DNA of 10,730 bases, taken from contig JASBZH010000046.1 of NCBI GenBank assembly GCA_029983555.1, positions 1 to 10,730 on the forward strand, written 5' to 3'. Positions 1 through 7,169 of the stretch are shown piece after piece (positions within the stretch are counted from its first letter, which is position 1; each line of letters begins with the position of its first letter). The notes under the pieces are model-generated. The model was not told the DNA's origin. It searched no databases and saw only the letters and a program-made list of their open reading frames with translations. The position numbers were made by a program, and so were the translations under genes. This DNA is from Peptoniphilus sp. (GTDB lineage: Bacteria > Bacillota > Clostridia > Tissierellales > Peptoniphilaceae).

Positions 1-488
1 TCGACATATTTCTGATAGATATATCCTTCGTTGTTTTTGCCAACTTGCTCAAATCCCATATTTTTTAATTTACTTGTGACTTTTGGTTGAGAAAATCTTC
101 TTACTACCGCCATGGCATCTGCACTAAAGGAATAAGATATATATGACTCGTTTTCATTTGTCCACATGTCAAAATTTAAATTTTGAAATTCAATCGGCAC
201 TGGAGAATTTATAACTTCCATGTATTGATCACTTACATTTATAACCTCTTTAGATCCTCCACCTTTAATTTCAACTAAGGCATTTATTCTAATTTTTAAA
301 CCGTCGCTGTTTACTACTTTTGTCAATAGACGCCTGTTTGGATTTTCTTCCAGCTGCTTTCTATAATATTCTGCAGATTTAATTTCTGTTCCTTCGACAT
401 CCACATTTCGTTTTGGTTTAAAATTTAAATTTAATGCAATTGGCAAACAAAATAAAATTATAGCAATAACTAAAATAACTTTTTTCAT
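1..488 (-). CDS. Exported or membrane-anchored protein of unknown function (partial, C-terminus outside window)
   Basis: I do not recognise the family. The frame opens with ATG at 486-488 and stays open for 162 codons to the window edge, so the C-terminus is missing. The first 20 or so residues are two lysines followed by an unbroken hydrophobic stretch (MKKVILVIAIILFCLPIAL), which fits a Sec signal peptide or N-terminal membrane anchor. The single Cys does not sit in a proper lipobox, so a lipoprotein is unlikely. The rest is polar, with a charged segment at about residues 35-55 and then a region that looks beta-rich, with many Ile, Val and aromatic residues. It should act outside the membrane. 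An AAGGGTGAT ribosome binding site lies at 492-500. The gene starts 23 bases after pyk ends with no terminator between, so it is probably the last known member of the dnaE-pfkA-pyk transcript. The open frame and its start are well supported; the function is unknown. Confidence 0.8.
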   Translation of the reverse strand, partial: MKKVILVIAIILFCLPIALNLNFKPKRNVDVEGTEIKSAEYYRKQLEENPNRRLLTKVVNSDGLKIRINALVEIKGGGSKEVINVSDQYMEVINSPVPIEFQNLNFDMWTNENESYISYSFSADAMAVVRRFSQPKVTSKLKNMGFEQVGKNNEGYIYQKYV

Positions 489-511
489 GAAATCACCCTT
501 AGAACCTACAC

Positions 512-2242
512 CTATTTCCTAACTGTTCCATCAGATGGATCAATTGTTATATAATCTCCCGTTTTAATTTTATCGGTCGCACCTTCAAGTCCAACTATAG
601 CAGTTTTATCAAGAGATATTGCAGTTATCGCTCCATGTGATGTAAAACCTGCCTCTTCTGTTACAAAACCAGCTGATTTTTCCATTAGATTTACCATGTC
701 TTTATTTGTAGCTTTTGCAATTATTATATCTCCATCTTTAAAATCTTTATAATCACTTGAGTCTTTTATAACAAAAGCTTTTGCCATTACTTTTTCGCGA
801 CCAATTGCAGTTCCATTTCCTATAACTTTAGATACAGTCTCAACTTTTAAAAGATTTGTCGATCCAGTTGTGCCAACGGGAACTCCCGCAGTAAGAACGA
901 CTGTGTCTCCTGTTTCGACTAATTTCTTATTTAAGCTTGACTCAATAGAAGTTTCAAGTATTGTATCAGTATCCTTGTGATTTTCAACTTTAATTGGAGT
1001 GACTCCCCACTCAAGGCTAAGTTGATTTTTTATTTTTTCAAAAGGAGTTGAAGCGATTATTGGCATTTTGGGTCTAAATTTTGAAATTGATCTAGAAGTA
1101 TTTCCAGAAGTTGTCGCAGTAATTATCGCACTTGCTCCCAATTCTTCTGCAATCTCACAAGCTGACTTTCCAATTGCATTTGTCATTGTGCTTTCCATAT
1201 TTTCAACTCTAAATTTAAAAAAGTCATCGTGATTTATGCTCATCTCTGTGTATTCCAAAATTTTTCCCATTGTATTTACAGACTCTATTGGATATTTTCC
1301 ACTTGCAGTCTCCCCAGATAGCATCACAGCGCTTGATCCGTCTAAAACTGCATTGGCTACGTCGTTTGTCTCTGCACGAGTGGGCCTTGGATTTCTAATC
1401 ATTGAGTCTAACATTTGAGTTGCTGTTATTACAACTTTTCCCTTGTCATTGCACTTTCCAATTATTTCTTTTTGTACCATTGGCACACGCTCAGTTTCAA
1501 TTTCAACTCCGAGATCTCCCCTGGCAACCATTATTCCATCAGAAACATCTATTATATCGTCGATGACTTCAACTGCTTTTTTAGATTCAATCTTTGAAAT
1601 AATTTTTGTCGTAAAATCTCCTGCATCCTCCAAAACTTTTCTTATGGCGAGCACATCATCTACACTTCTGACAAAGGAAACTGCTATAAAGTCAATGTCT
1701 TCCTTTACGCCAAATAATAAATCATCAATATCGCTATCAGAAAGGATTGGAAGATTTAAATTTGCACTTGGAATATTTACTCCCTTGTGACTAGATATCT
1801 TTCCATAATTTTTTGCTTCTGCTACAATGTCTTTGCCGTCAATTCTTGTTACCTCTAACTCAACCAAACCATCGTCAATTAGAATTTTATCTCCAACATT
1901 TACATCTTTGTATAAATCCTTGTAAGAAATCTCTGCCTTATTTTCATCCCCAATATATGAATCTGGAGTCAAAATATAAGTGTCTCCAAGTTTTAAATCT
2001 ACTTCACCTTTAAAATCTCCAAGTCTAATTTCTGGACCTTTTGTGTCTAACATTATTCCAACGGGAATGTCCAGTTCTTTTCTAAGTTCTTTAATTGTAT
2101 CTATTCTCTTTTTATGCTCCTCATGATTACCGTGAGAAAAGTTAAGTCTACATACATTTACTCCAGATAAAATAAGCTCTCTCAAGACATCTTTATCTTC
2201 ACTCGCAGGTCCAATTGTAGCAACAATTTTTGTCCTCTTCAT
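512..2242 (-). CDS. pyk: Pyruvate kinase with C-terminal PEP-utilizer-like domain
   Basis: Converts phosphoenolpyruvate and ADP to pyruvate and ATP, the last step of glycolysis, in the cytoplasm. The 576 residues begin with KIVATIGPAS and CRLNFSHG (31-38, with substrate-binding Arg32). The DTKGPEIR segment (66-73) introduces the B domain (about 75-170). The active-site signature IISKIES (214-220) holds catalytic Lys217 and metal ligand Glu219, followed by RGDLGVEIE (metal ligand Asp243) and TATQMLDSM (273-281). The allosteric C domain is about 350-475. Residues 485-576 form an extra domain like the mobile phosphohistidine domain of PEP-utilizing enzymes, ending in GFTSHGA (532-538) with His536. 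About 470-480 residues is usual without this domain and about 585 with it, as in Bacillus and Geobacillus. The ATG is preceded by AGGAGGA, which overlaps the pfkA stop codon 8 bases upstream. The stop is TAG. The gene looks intact and the assignment is secure. Confidence 0.97.
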   Translation of the reverse strand: MKRTKIVATIGPASEDKDVLRELILSGVNVCRLNFSHGNHEEHKKRIDTIKELRKELDIPVGIMLDTKGPEIRLGDFKGEVDLKLGDTYILTPDSYIGDENKAEISYKDLYKDVNVGDKILIDDGLVELEVTRIDGKDIVAEAKNYGKISSHKGVNIPSANLNLPILSDSDIDDLLFGVKEDIDFIAVSFVRSVDDVLAIRKVLEDAGDFTTKIISKIESKKAVEVIDDIIDVSDGIMVARGDLGVEIETERVPMVQKEIIGKCNDKGKVVITATQMLDSMIRNPRPTRAETNDVANAVLDGSSAVMLSGETASGKYPIESVNTMGKILEYTEMSINHDDFFKFRVENMESTMTNAIGKSACEIAEELGASAIITATTSGNTSRSISKFRPKMPIIASTPFEKIKNQLSLEWGVTPIKVENHKDTDTILETSIESSLNKKLVETGDTVVLTAGVPVGTTGSTNLLKVETVSKVIGNGTAIGREKVMAKAFVIKDSSDYKDFKDGDIIIAKATNKDMVNLMEKSAGFVTEEAGFTSHGAITAISLDKTAIVGLEGATDKIKTGDYITIDPSDGTVRK

Positions 2243-2245
2243 AAA

Positions 2246-2253
2246 TCCTCCTA
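2246..2253 (-). promoter_or_regulatory. pyk ribosome binding site overlapping the pfkA stop codon
   Basis: On the minus strand the sequence reads TAGGAGGA and then TTT ATG. TAG (2251-2253) ends pfkA and AGGAGGA (2246-2252) is a near-perfect Shine-Dalgarno sequence for pyk. A ribosome ending pfkA stops on the site that starts pyk, so coupled translation is likely. The overlap is directly visible; the coupling is inferred. Confidence 0.85.
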
Positions 2254-3204
2254 AATTGAAACTGTTTTTAAAATTTCTAACAGGTCATCTCTAAATATTT
2301 TTTCGACTTCAAATATATCTGAAAAAGACATCGCCCTGATATGCCCATCACTTGTTCCAATTGCGCATGAGTGAAGGTGGCATGCCTCTTCAACGGCCTT
2401 ATATCCCATTTGTGATGCCAAAATTCTATCAAAAATACTTGGAGCTCCTCCCCTTTGTAGATACCCAAGTACAGTGACTTTCGTATCAATGCCCGTTAGT
2501 TTTTCAAATTCTTCTGCAAAATCAAATGCAGATCCTCGTCCTTCTGCCATCAATATAATATGATGTTTCTTGCCTCTGTTTTTTCCGATTAACGCCTTTT
2601 CTGCAATTTCATTTATATTAAATTCTTTTTCAGGAATAATAATAGATTCTGCTCCGGAAGAAACGCCCGAATATAGTGCAATATCTCCACAACTTCTGCC
2701 CATGACTTCTACGACATTTGCCCTTCCGTGAGATTCTGTCGTGTCCCTTATATTTGAAACGGCTTCTGTAACAGTCTTTACTGCAGTCATAAATCCAATT
2801 GTAAAGTCAGTGTACGCTAAGTCATTATCAATAGAGCAAGGAACTGCAATTACATTTACTCCAGTCTCTTTTAATTTTTTAGCTCCGCGAAGAGTGCCAT
2901 CTCCTCCAAGAACTATTAAAACGTCAATTTCAAAAATTTTAAGAGAATTAATTGCCTTCTCAAATCCATCTTCAGTCATAAATCTTTCGGACCTAGAAGT
3001 TCTAAGAATCGTGCCTCCTCTTTGAATAATGTCAGCTACAGAAGACTCGATCATCTTTTCAAATTTTGCATCTATTAAGCCATCGTATCCTTCATAAATT
3101 CCATAGACTTCTATTCCATTATAAATTGCACTTCTAACTACTGCCCTAATTGCAGCATTCATACCCGGTGCATCGCCACCGCTCGTAAGAATTGCGATTC
3201 TCAT
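2251..3204 (-). CDS. pfkA: 6-phosphofructokinase, probably ATP-dependent
   Basis: Phosphorylates fructose 6-phosphate to fructose 1,6-bisphosphate, the committing step of glycolysis, in the cytoplasm. Its 317 residues match the usual bacterial size of about 320. Motifs in order are TSGGDAPGMNAAIR (8-20, ATP loop and an effector-site Arg), RGGTILRTSR (62-71), LGGDGTLRGA (99-108), SIDND (124-128, catalytic base Asp126), VEVMGRSCGD (165-174) and LQRGGAPSIFDR (249-260). Gly103, at the position of E. coli Gly104, is the residue typical of ATP enzymes; PPi enzymes usually have Asp there. The position of E. coli Gly124 is Cys123 here, followed by Ser instead of Thr, which is neither the common ATP form (PGTIDND) nor the PPi form (PKTIDND). 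The start follows AGGTGAT. The gene sits 8 bases after dnaE and 8 before pyk, a pairing with pyk common in Bacillota. The family is certain; ATP as donor is likely. Confidence 0.97.
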   Translation of the reverse strand: MRIAILTSGGDAPGMNAAIRAVVRSAIYNGIEVYGIYEGYDGLIDAKFEKMIESSVADIIQRGGTILRTSRSERFMTEDGFEKAINSLKIFEIDVLIVLGGDGTLRGAKKLKETGVNVIAVPCSIDNDLAYTDFTIGFMTAVKTVTEAVSNIRDTTESHGRANVVEVMGRSCGDIALYSGVSSGAESIIIPEKEFNINEIAEKALIGKNRGKKHHIILMAEGRGSAFDFAEEFEKLTGIDTKVTVLGYLQRGGAPSIFDRILASQMGYKAVEEACHLHSCAIGTSDGHIRAMSFSDIFEVEKIFRDDLLEILKTVSI

Positions 3205-3207
3205 TTT

Positions 3208-3215
3208 ATCACCTA
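3208..3215 (-). promoter_or_regulatory. pfkA ribosome binding site overlapping the dnaE stop codon
   Basis: The minus strand reads TAGGTGAT and then AAA ATG. TAG (3213-3215) ends dnaE and AGGTGAT (3208-3214) is the Shine-Dalgarno sequence of pfkA. This is the same arrangement as at the pfkA-pyk junction and suggests that pfkA translation is coupled to completion of dnaE. Confidence 0.8.
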
Positions 3216-6200
3216 TTTTAATAATATTTTGTCAGGACTATCAATATATTTTAAGAGAATTTCTTTTAGATCTCTCATTGATTTTTCATTTATCCAGTAC
3301 TCGCTCTCTGTTCCAAAAGCTTTTTTCTCATCTTCTGCGTAAAATATTACTGGAGTATTTCCTCCAAAGTCCTTTAGCAAGTTCCTAATGTCATTTATAT
3401 TTTTTCCATTCATTGAAGGAACACTTAGATAAAGCTTTCTGTCATTTGGCATTTTGATTTCAGAAACCGAATCGACTAAAATCTTTGGCTCTTCAACTTC
3501 TGAGGCCGAAAAATGTCCATCGACAAAGACCACTTTCCCATCATCGATCAAATCCTTATATTTTGAAAAAACATTTGGAAATATTACCAAATCGATAACC
3601 CCAAATAAATCTTCTAGGACTGCAAAGGCCATGAGTTTTTTATTTTTAGTAATCATAGTCCTCTTGCCCTTTAAAATTCCACCAATTCTAACTTTTCTTG
3701 AGCCGAGTATATTTTCTCTATACTTCTCAAAAATTTCATTTGTATTCATGGAGCTAGATCTTTCAATCATCTCTCTATAAGGATCAAGTGGATGACCAGA
3801 TACATAAATTCCAATAACTTCTCTTTCCATGTCAAGCTTATCCTTTTGGGAAAAGTCCTTAAGCCTTGGCAGGTCTTCTTTAATTTCTGTACTTTCAAAT
3901 ATAGAAAACTGTCCTCTTACATTATTTTTTACCCTATTTGATGAAGAAGAAAGAGTCTTTTCATAAATTGCAAGATACTGTGCTCTATTTCCTTCAAAAT
4001 CATCCATCGCTCCGCATCTTATCAAACTTTCCACTGCCCTTTTGTTTAAAACTTGTGGATTTTCTTTATTTATTCTAGTGACAAAGTCTGTTAGATTTTT
4101 AAACTTGCCTCCCTTTTCTCTAGCTATAACTAAAGTATCTATTAAATGATCTCCAACATTTTTAACTGCCTTCATTCCAAATCTTATTTTGCCATCTTCT
4201 ACAGTAAATTTTTTAAAGGAATAGTTTATGTTCGGAGGTAGAAGTTCTATTCCAAGTCTCTTTATCTCTTCAATATAAAGGCTCACCTGTTTTATATCTT
4301 GAGTGTAGGTAGAAATTTGTGCTGCCATAAATTCTCTTGGATAATAATATTTTAACCACGCAGTTCTATATGCAACAACTGAATAAGCTACAGAGTGAGA
4401 CTTGTTAAATGCATAGTCAGCAAAATCTATTATCAAATCATAAATCGCATTTGCAGTCTTTTCGTCAACGCCATTTTTAATTGCACCACAGACTCCTTCA
4501 GCCTCGTTTCCATAGATAAAGTTTCGCCTTTCTTCTTCCATAATCTTCATCTTTTTCTTCGAAATGGCACGCCTTACAATGTCAGCTCTTCCAAGAGAAT
4601 ATCCGCCAATCTGTTGAACTATCTGCATTACTTGCTCTTGATAGACTATGCAACCATAAGTCGTCTTAAGAATTGGCTCAAGCTTTGGATGTAAATATGA
4701 AATTTTGCTCTTATCGTGCTTTGACTCAATAAATTTTGGAATTTGTTTCATTGGTCCAGGCCTAAAAAGTGCATTCGCAGCATAAAGATCTGAAAATTCA
4801 TCTGGCTTAAGCTCTTTTAAAAACTGTCTCATGCCGCCAGATTCAAATTGAAATACTCCTAGTGTCTCAGCTCTAGCAAACATTTCGAGAACTTTTTTGT
4901 CATTGTAGTCGAAATTGTCAAAATTAATTTCTTTATTATAATTTTCTTTTATGAGCTTTAAAGTGTCCCTAATTACAGTTAGAGTCCTCAGTCCCAAAAA
5001 GTCCATCTTTAAAAGTCCAAGTTCTTCAAGTTCAATCATGTTAAACTGCGTTGCAATTATTTCGTCATTTCGAGTTAAAGGAACATATTCTGTAAGTTCG
5101 TTTTTTGAAATTACAACTCCAGCTGCGTGAGTAGAAGTGTGCCTTGGAAGTCCTTCTAACTTTCTCGCCATGTCGATTAAAAACTTGCTCTCCTCTTCCT
5201 CTTCATAAATCTTCTTAAATGAATCAGAAATATCGAGAGCTTTGTCAATAGTTATGTTTAGCATCTGAGGAACTTGCTTTGCGATAAAGTCGACCTTTGC
5301 ATAGCTCATGTCAATGGCCCTTCCAACGTCCCTAATTGCATTTCTTGCAGCCATAGTTCCAAAAGTAACAATCTGCGCAACGTGACTTTGGCCGTACTTC
5401 TCTTGCACATATTCGATTACTTCCTCGCGCCTTTCGTAACAAAAATCTATATCAATATCTGGCATTGATACTCTCTCTGGATTTAAAAATCTTTCAAAAA
5501 GCAAATCGAACTTTAAAGGATCAACATCGATTATTCCAAGTCCATAAGACACTATTGAACCTGCAGCAGAACCTCTTCCAGGACCCACTTCAATTTTATT
5601 TTTCTTAGCATAATTTATAAAATCCCAAACAATTAAAAAGTAATCGACATAACCCATGCTTTTTATAGTTTCAAATTCATACTCAAATCTCTCGCGAATT
5701 TTTGGAGTTATCTCTTCGTATCTCCTTTTAATTCCATCTTCTGCAAGCTTTTTTAAATACTCCTCGTGAGTGTATCCATCTGGAACAGTAAAATCAGGCA
5801 GGTGCAAGTCGTGAAATTTAATCTCGACATTGCATCTCTTTGCAATTTCAACAGTATTTTTTATCGCATCTGGATTTTCTGGGAAAAGAGACTTCATCTC
5901 CTCAGGCGATTTTAAATAGAATTCGTCTGATGGAAATTTCATCCTGTACTCATCATTTAAAGTTTTGCCAGTTTGAATGCACAAAAGTATGTCGTGACTC
6001 TTTGCGTCCTCTTTATTTAAGTAGTGAACATCATTTGTAGCGACAAGTCCAAGTGAAAGCTCACGAGAAAACTTTAAAAGTTCTCTATTTACCCTTGCCT
6101 GTTCAGGTATTCCGTGATCTTGAAGTTCCAAAAAGAAATTCTTCTCTCCAAAAATTTCTTTGTATTCAAGTGCTGCCTTTTTCGCACCTTCAATATCTCT

Positions 6201-6641
6201 ATCCATTATTTTCTTTTGCACCTCTCCACCGAGGCAGGCAGAAGATGCGATTATGCCCTTGGAATATTTTCTAAGTACATCTTTATCAACTCTAGGTTTG
6301 TAATAATATCCGCTCACAAACCCTTCAGAGACGATCTTCATTATATTTTTAAAACCAGTATTATTTTCCGCCAATAAAATTAAGTGAAATCTCTTGTTGG
6401 TCTTGTCTTTTATGTTCATGTCCTTTTCAGAAACATAAATTTCACAGCCCATTATCGGCTTTACACCTTCATTTATACACTCCTTGTAAAACGCAATGGC
6501 TCCATACATGTTACCGTGATCAGTAAGAGCGACAGAATCCATGCCAAGTTCCTTTGCTCTTTTAGCTATTTCACTTATTCTAGTAGAACCATCTAATAGT
6601 GAATACTCACTGTGCAAATGTAGATGAACAAACTCTCCCAT
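3213..6641 (-). CDS. dnaE: DNA polymerase III alpha subunit, DnaE type
   Basis: Family C DNA polymerase that extends primers at the replication fork. In low-GC Gram-positives it usually works beside PolC. Its 1142 residues compare with about 1160 in E. coli. It lacks the exonuclease insertion of PolC, so it is the DnaE type. The N-terminal PHP domain (about 4-210) keeps HLHLHSEYS (6-14), LTDHGN (39-44), GCE (65-67) and ATNDVH (201-206), candidate metal ligands partly lost in E. coli. The palm carries GPGRGSAAGS (353-362), MPDIDIDF (393-400, catalytic Asp395 and Asp397) and LLKMDFLGL (543-551, third Asp547). A helix-hairpin-helix region lies at about 795-880. QFSIF (911-915) resembles the beta-clamp binding motif, and an OB fold lies at about 983-1065. 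The ATG follows GAGGATGAT at 6645-6653. It is the first gene of the transcript that continues into pfkA and pyk. No damage is seen. Confidence 0.97.
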   Translation of the reverse strand: MGEFVHLHLHSEYSLLDGSTRISEIAKRAKELGMDSVALTDHGNMYGAIAFYKECINEGVKPIMGCEIYVSEKDMNIKDKTNKRFHLILLAENNTGFKNIMKIVSEGFVSGYYYKPRVDKDVLRKYSKGIIASSACLGGEVQKKIMDRDIEGAKKAALEYKEIFGEKNFFLELQDHGIPEQARVNRELLKFSRELSLGLVATNDVHYLNKEDAKSHDILLCIQTGKTLNDEYRMKFPSDEFYLKSPEEMKSLFPENPDAIKNTVEIAKRCNVEIKFHDLHLPDFTVPDGYTHEEYLKKLAEDGIKRRYEEITPKIRERFEYEFETIKSMGYVDYFLIVWDFINYAKKNKIEVGPGRGSAAGSIVSYGLGIIDVDPLKFDLLFERFLNPERVSMPDIDIDFCYERREEVIEYVQEKYGQSHVAQIVTFGTMAARNAIRDVGRAIDMSYAKVDFIAKQVPQMLNITIDKALDISDSFKKIYEEEEESKFLIDMARKLEGLPRHTSTHAAGVVISKNELTEYVPLTRNDEIIATQFNMIELEELGLLKMDFLGLRTLTVIRDTLKLIKENYNKEINFDNFDYNDKKVLEMFARAETLGVFQFESGGMRQFLKELKPDEFSDLYAANALFRPGPMKQIPKFIESKHDKSKISYLHPKLEPILKTTYGCIVYQEQVMQIVQQIGGYSLGRADIVRRAISKKKMKIMEEERRNFIYGNEAEGVCGAIKNGVDEKTANAIYDLIIDFADYAFNKSHSVAYSVVAYRTAWLKYYYPREFMAAQISTYTQDIKQVSLYIEEIKRLGIELLPPNINYSFKKFTVEDGKIRFGMKAVKNVGDHLIDTLVIAREKGGKFKNLTDFVTRINKENPQVLNKRAVESLIRCGAMDDFEGNRAQYLAIYEKTLSSSSNRVKNNVRGQFSIFESTEIKEDLPRLKDFSQKDKLDMEREVIGIYVSGHPLDPYREMIERSSSMNTNEIFEKYRENILGSRKVRIGGILKGKRTMITKNKKLMAFAVLEDLFGVIDLVIFPNVFSKYKDLIDDGKVVFVDGHFSASEVEEPKILVDSVSEIKMPNDRKLYLSVPSMNGKNINDIRNLLKDFGGNTPVIFYAEDEKKAFGTESEYWINEKSMRDLKEILLKYIDSPDKILLK

Positions 6642-6675
6642 AAAATCATCCTCAATAAAATTTAATATCTATTAT

Positions 6676-6684
6676 ATTATATCA
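6676..6684 (-). promoter_or_regulatory. Candidate extended -10 promoter for dnaE-pfkA-pyk
   Basis: The minus strand reads TGATATAAT, a perfect -10 hexamer (6676-6681) with the TG extension. A second TATAAT overlaps it at 6671-6676. No good -35 is visible at 16-18 bases upstream, only T/A-rich sequence, which extended -10 promoters can tolerate. It lies about 35 bases before the dnaE ATG and downstream of the exporter terminator, where a new promoter is expected. In AT-rich DNA such matches also arise by chance. Confidence 0.5.
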
Positions 6685-6709
6685 AAGCTATGAATATATT
6701 AAAATTTAA

Positions 6710-6755
6710 GTTAGATCAAAGAATCTTTATGTGTTAATAACTTTTAAGATCTAAC
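6710..6755. repeat. 8-base inverted repeat upstream of dnaE
   Basis: GTTAGATC (6710-6717) and its exact reverse complement GATCTAAC (6748-6755) flank 30 bases. The arms do not extend outward, and inward pairing is poor, so a stable long hairpin is unlikely. It lies about 25 bases upstream of the proposed dnaE -10 element, a reasonable place for a regulator site. It is too short to exclude chance, and there is no direct evidence of function. Confidence 0.35.
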
Positions 6756-6790
6756 AATTAAAATTAATCACAATATATAAATCTAATTTT

Positions 6791-6821
6791 AAACACAAAA
6801 ATCCTCTATTATTAGAGGATT
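6791..6821 (-). terminator. Intrinsic terminator of the ABC exporter unit
   Basis: ATCCTCTA (6801-6808) and TAGAGGAT (6813-6820) form a perfect 8-base stem, plus one outer A-T pair, around a 4-base loop. Read on the minus strand, the stem is followed by TTTTGTGTTT, a U-rich tail. It lies 8 bases after the final stop of the exporter frame. On the plus strand the following bases are not a T run, so it points only leftward, separating the exporter unit from dnaE. Confidence 0.8.
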
Positions 6822-6828
6822 ATAGTTA

Positions 6829-7161
6829 TTATATAAATTTTTCTTTTTGCATTTGAAACATTTCTTTAAATCTGCTGTCTTCTTTTAATAAATCTTCGAA
6901 GCTCCCACTCTCGACAATTTTGCCATTTTCCAAAACAATAATTCTGTCACAAAATTTTGAACTTATAAGCCTGTGTGAAATAAAAATTGAAGTCTTGTTC
7001 TTGGCAAATTGCTCCAAGTTTTTGTAAAAATTTAGTTCAGTATAAACATCAACTGATGCAGTCGGCTCATCTAATAATAAAAGTTCTCTGTCACTATATA
7101 GTGCCCTTGCTAGCGCTACCTTTTGCTTTTGACCCATGGATAAATCTGTAGATGAGCTGTC
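6829..7161 (-). other. Severed 3' part of the ABC exporter: signature, Walker B and H-loop
   Basis: Contains the second half of the nucleotide-binding domain: signature LSMGQ, Walker B LLLLDEP with the catalytic Glu, D-loop SVD, and the switch His in FISHRL, followed by a normal C-terminal helix and TAA. An ATG lies at 7135-7137, inside the signature motif. It has no Shine-Dalgarno sequence before it and would begin after the Leu-Ser of the signature, so it is unlikely to be a real start. Without the upstream part there are no membrane segments and no Walker A, so this piece could not act alone as a transporter ATPase. Confidence 0.7.
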
Positions 7162-7169
7162 CTAAGCTC
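7154..7169 (-). other. Small hairpin with the premature TAG in its loop
   Basis: On the transcribed strand GAGCT and AGCTC form a 5-base perfect stem around the loop TAGGAC. The first three loop bases are the in-frame stop of the exporter gene. The stem does not extend further. A role in recoding is possible but a stem this short may be chance. Confidence 0.35.

Noticed and set aside
1443..1790. Plus-strand open frame of 115 codons inside pyk
   Set aside because: Lies entirely antisense to a clear, conserved gene and shows no recognisable protein motif or plausible ribosome binding site. The same applies to other antisense frames within dnaE, pfkA and the exporter genes.
2251..3204. PfkA as a PPi-dependent enzyme
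   Set aside because: Gly at the position of E. coli Gly104 argues for ATP, and the Lys of PPi enzymes in the PKTIDND motif is absent; the Cys substitution is reported as an oddity instead.
6800..6821. Bidirectional terminator or plus-strand terminator
   Set aside because: The plus-strand flank after the hairpin (TATAGTTATT) is not a T run, and there is no plus-strand gene to terminate.
6829..7137. Separate small ATPase gene starting at ATG 7137
   Set aside because: It begins inside the ABC signature motif, lacks Walker A, has no ribosome binding site, and is in frame with the upstream gene. It is the severed end of that gene.
7162..7164. TAG read as pyrrolysine or another reassigned amber codon
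   Set aside because: TAG terminates at least four other genes in this window, including one tandem TAG TAG, so genome-wide reassignment is unlikely. Local readthrough cannot be excluded.
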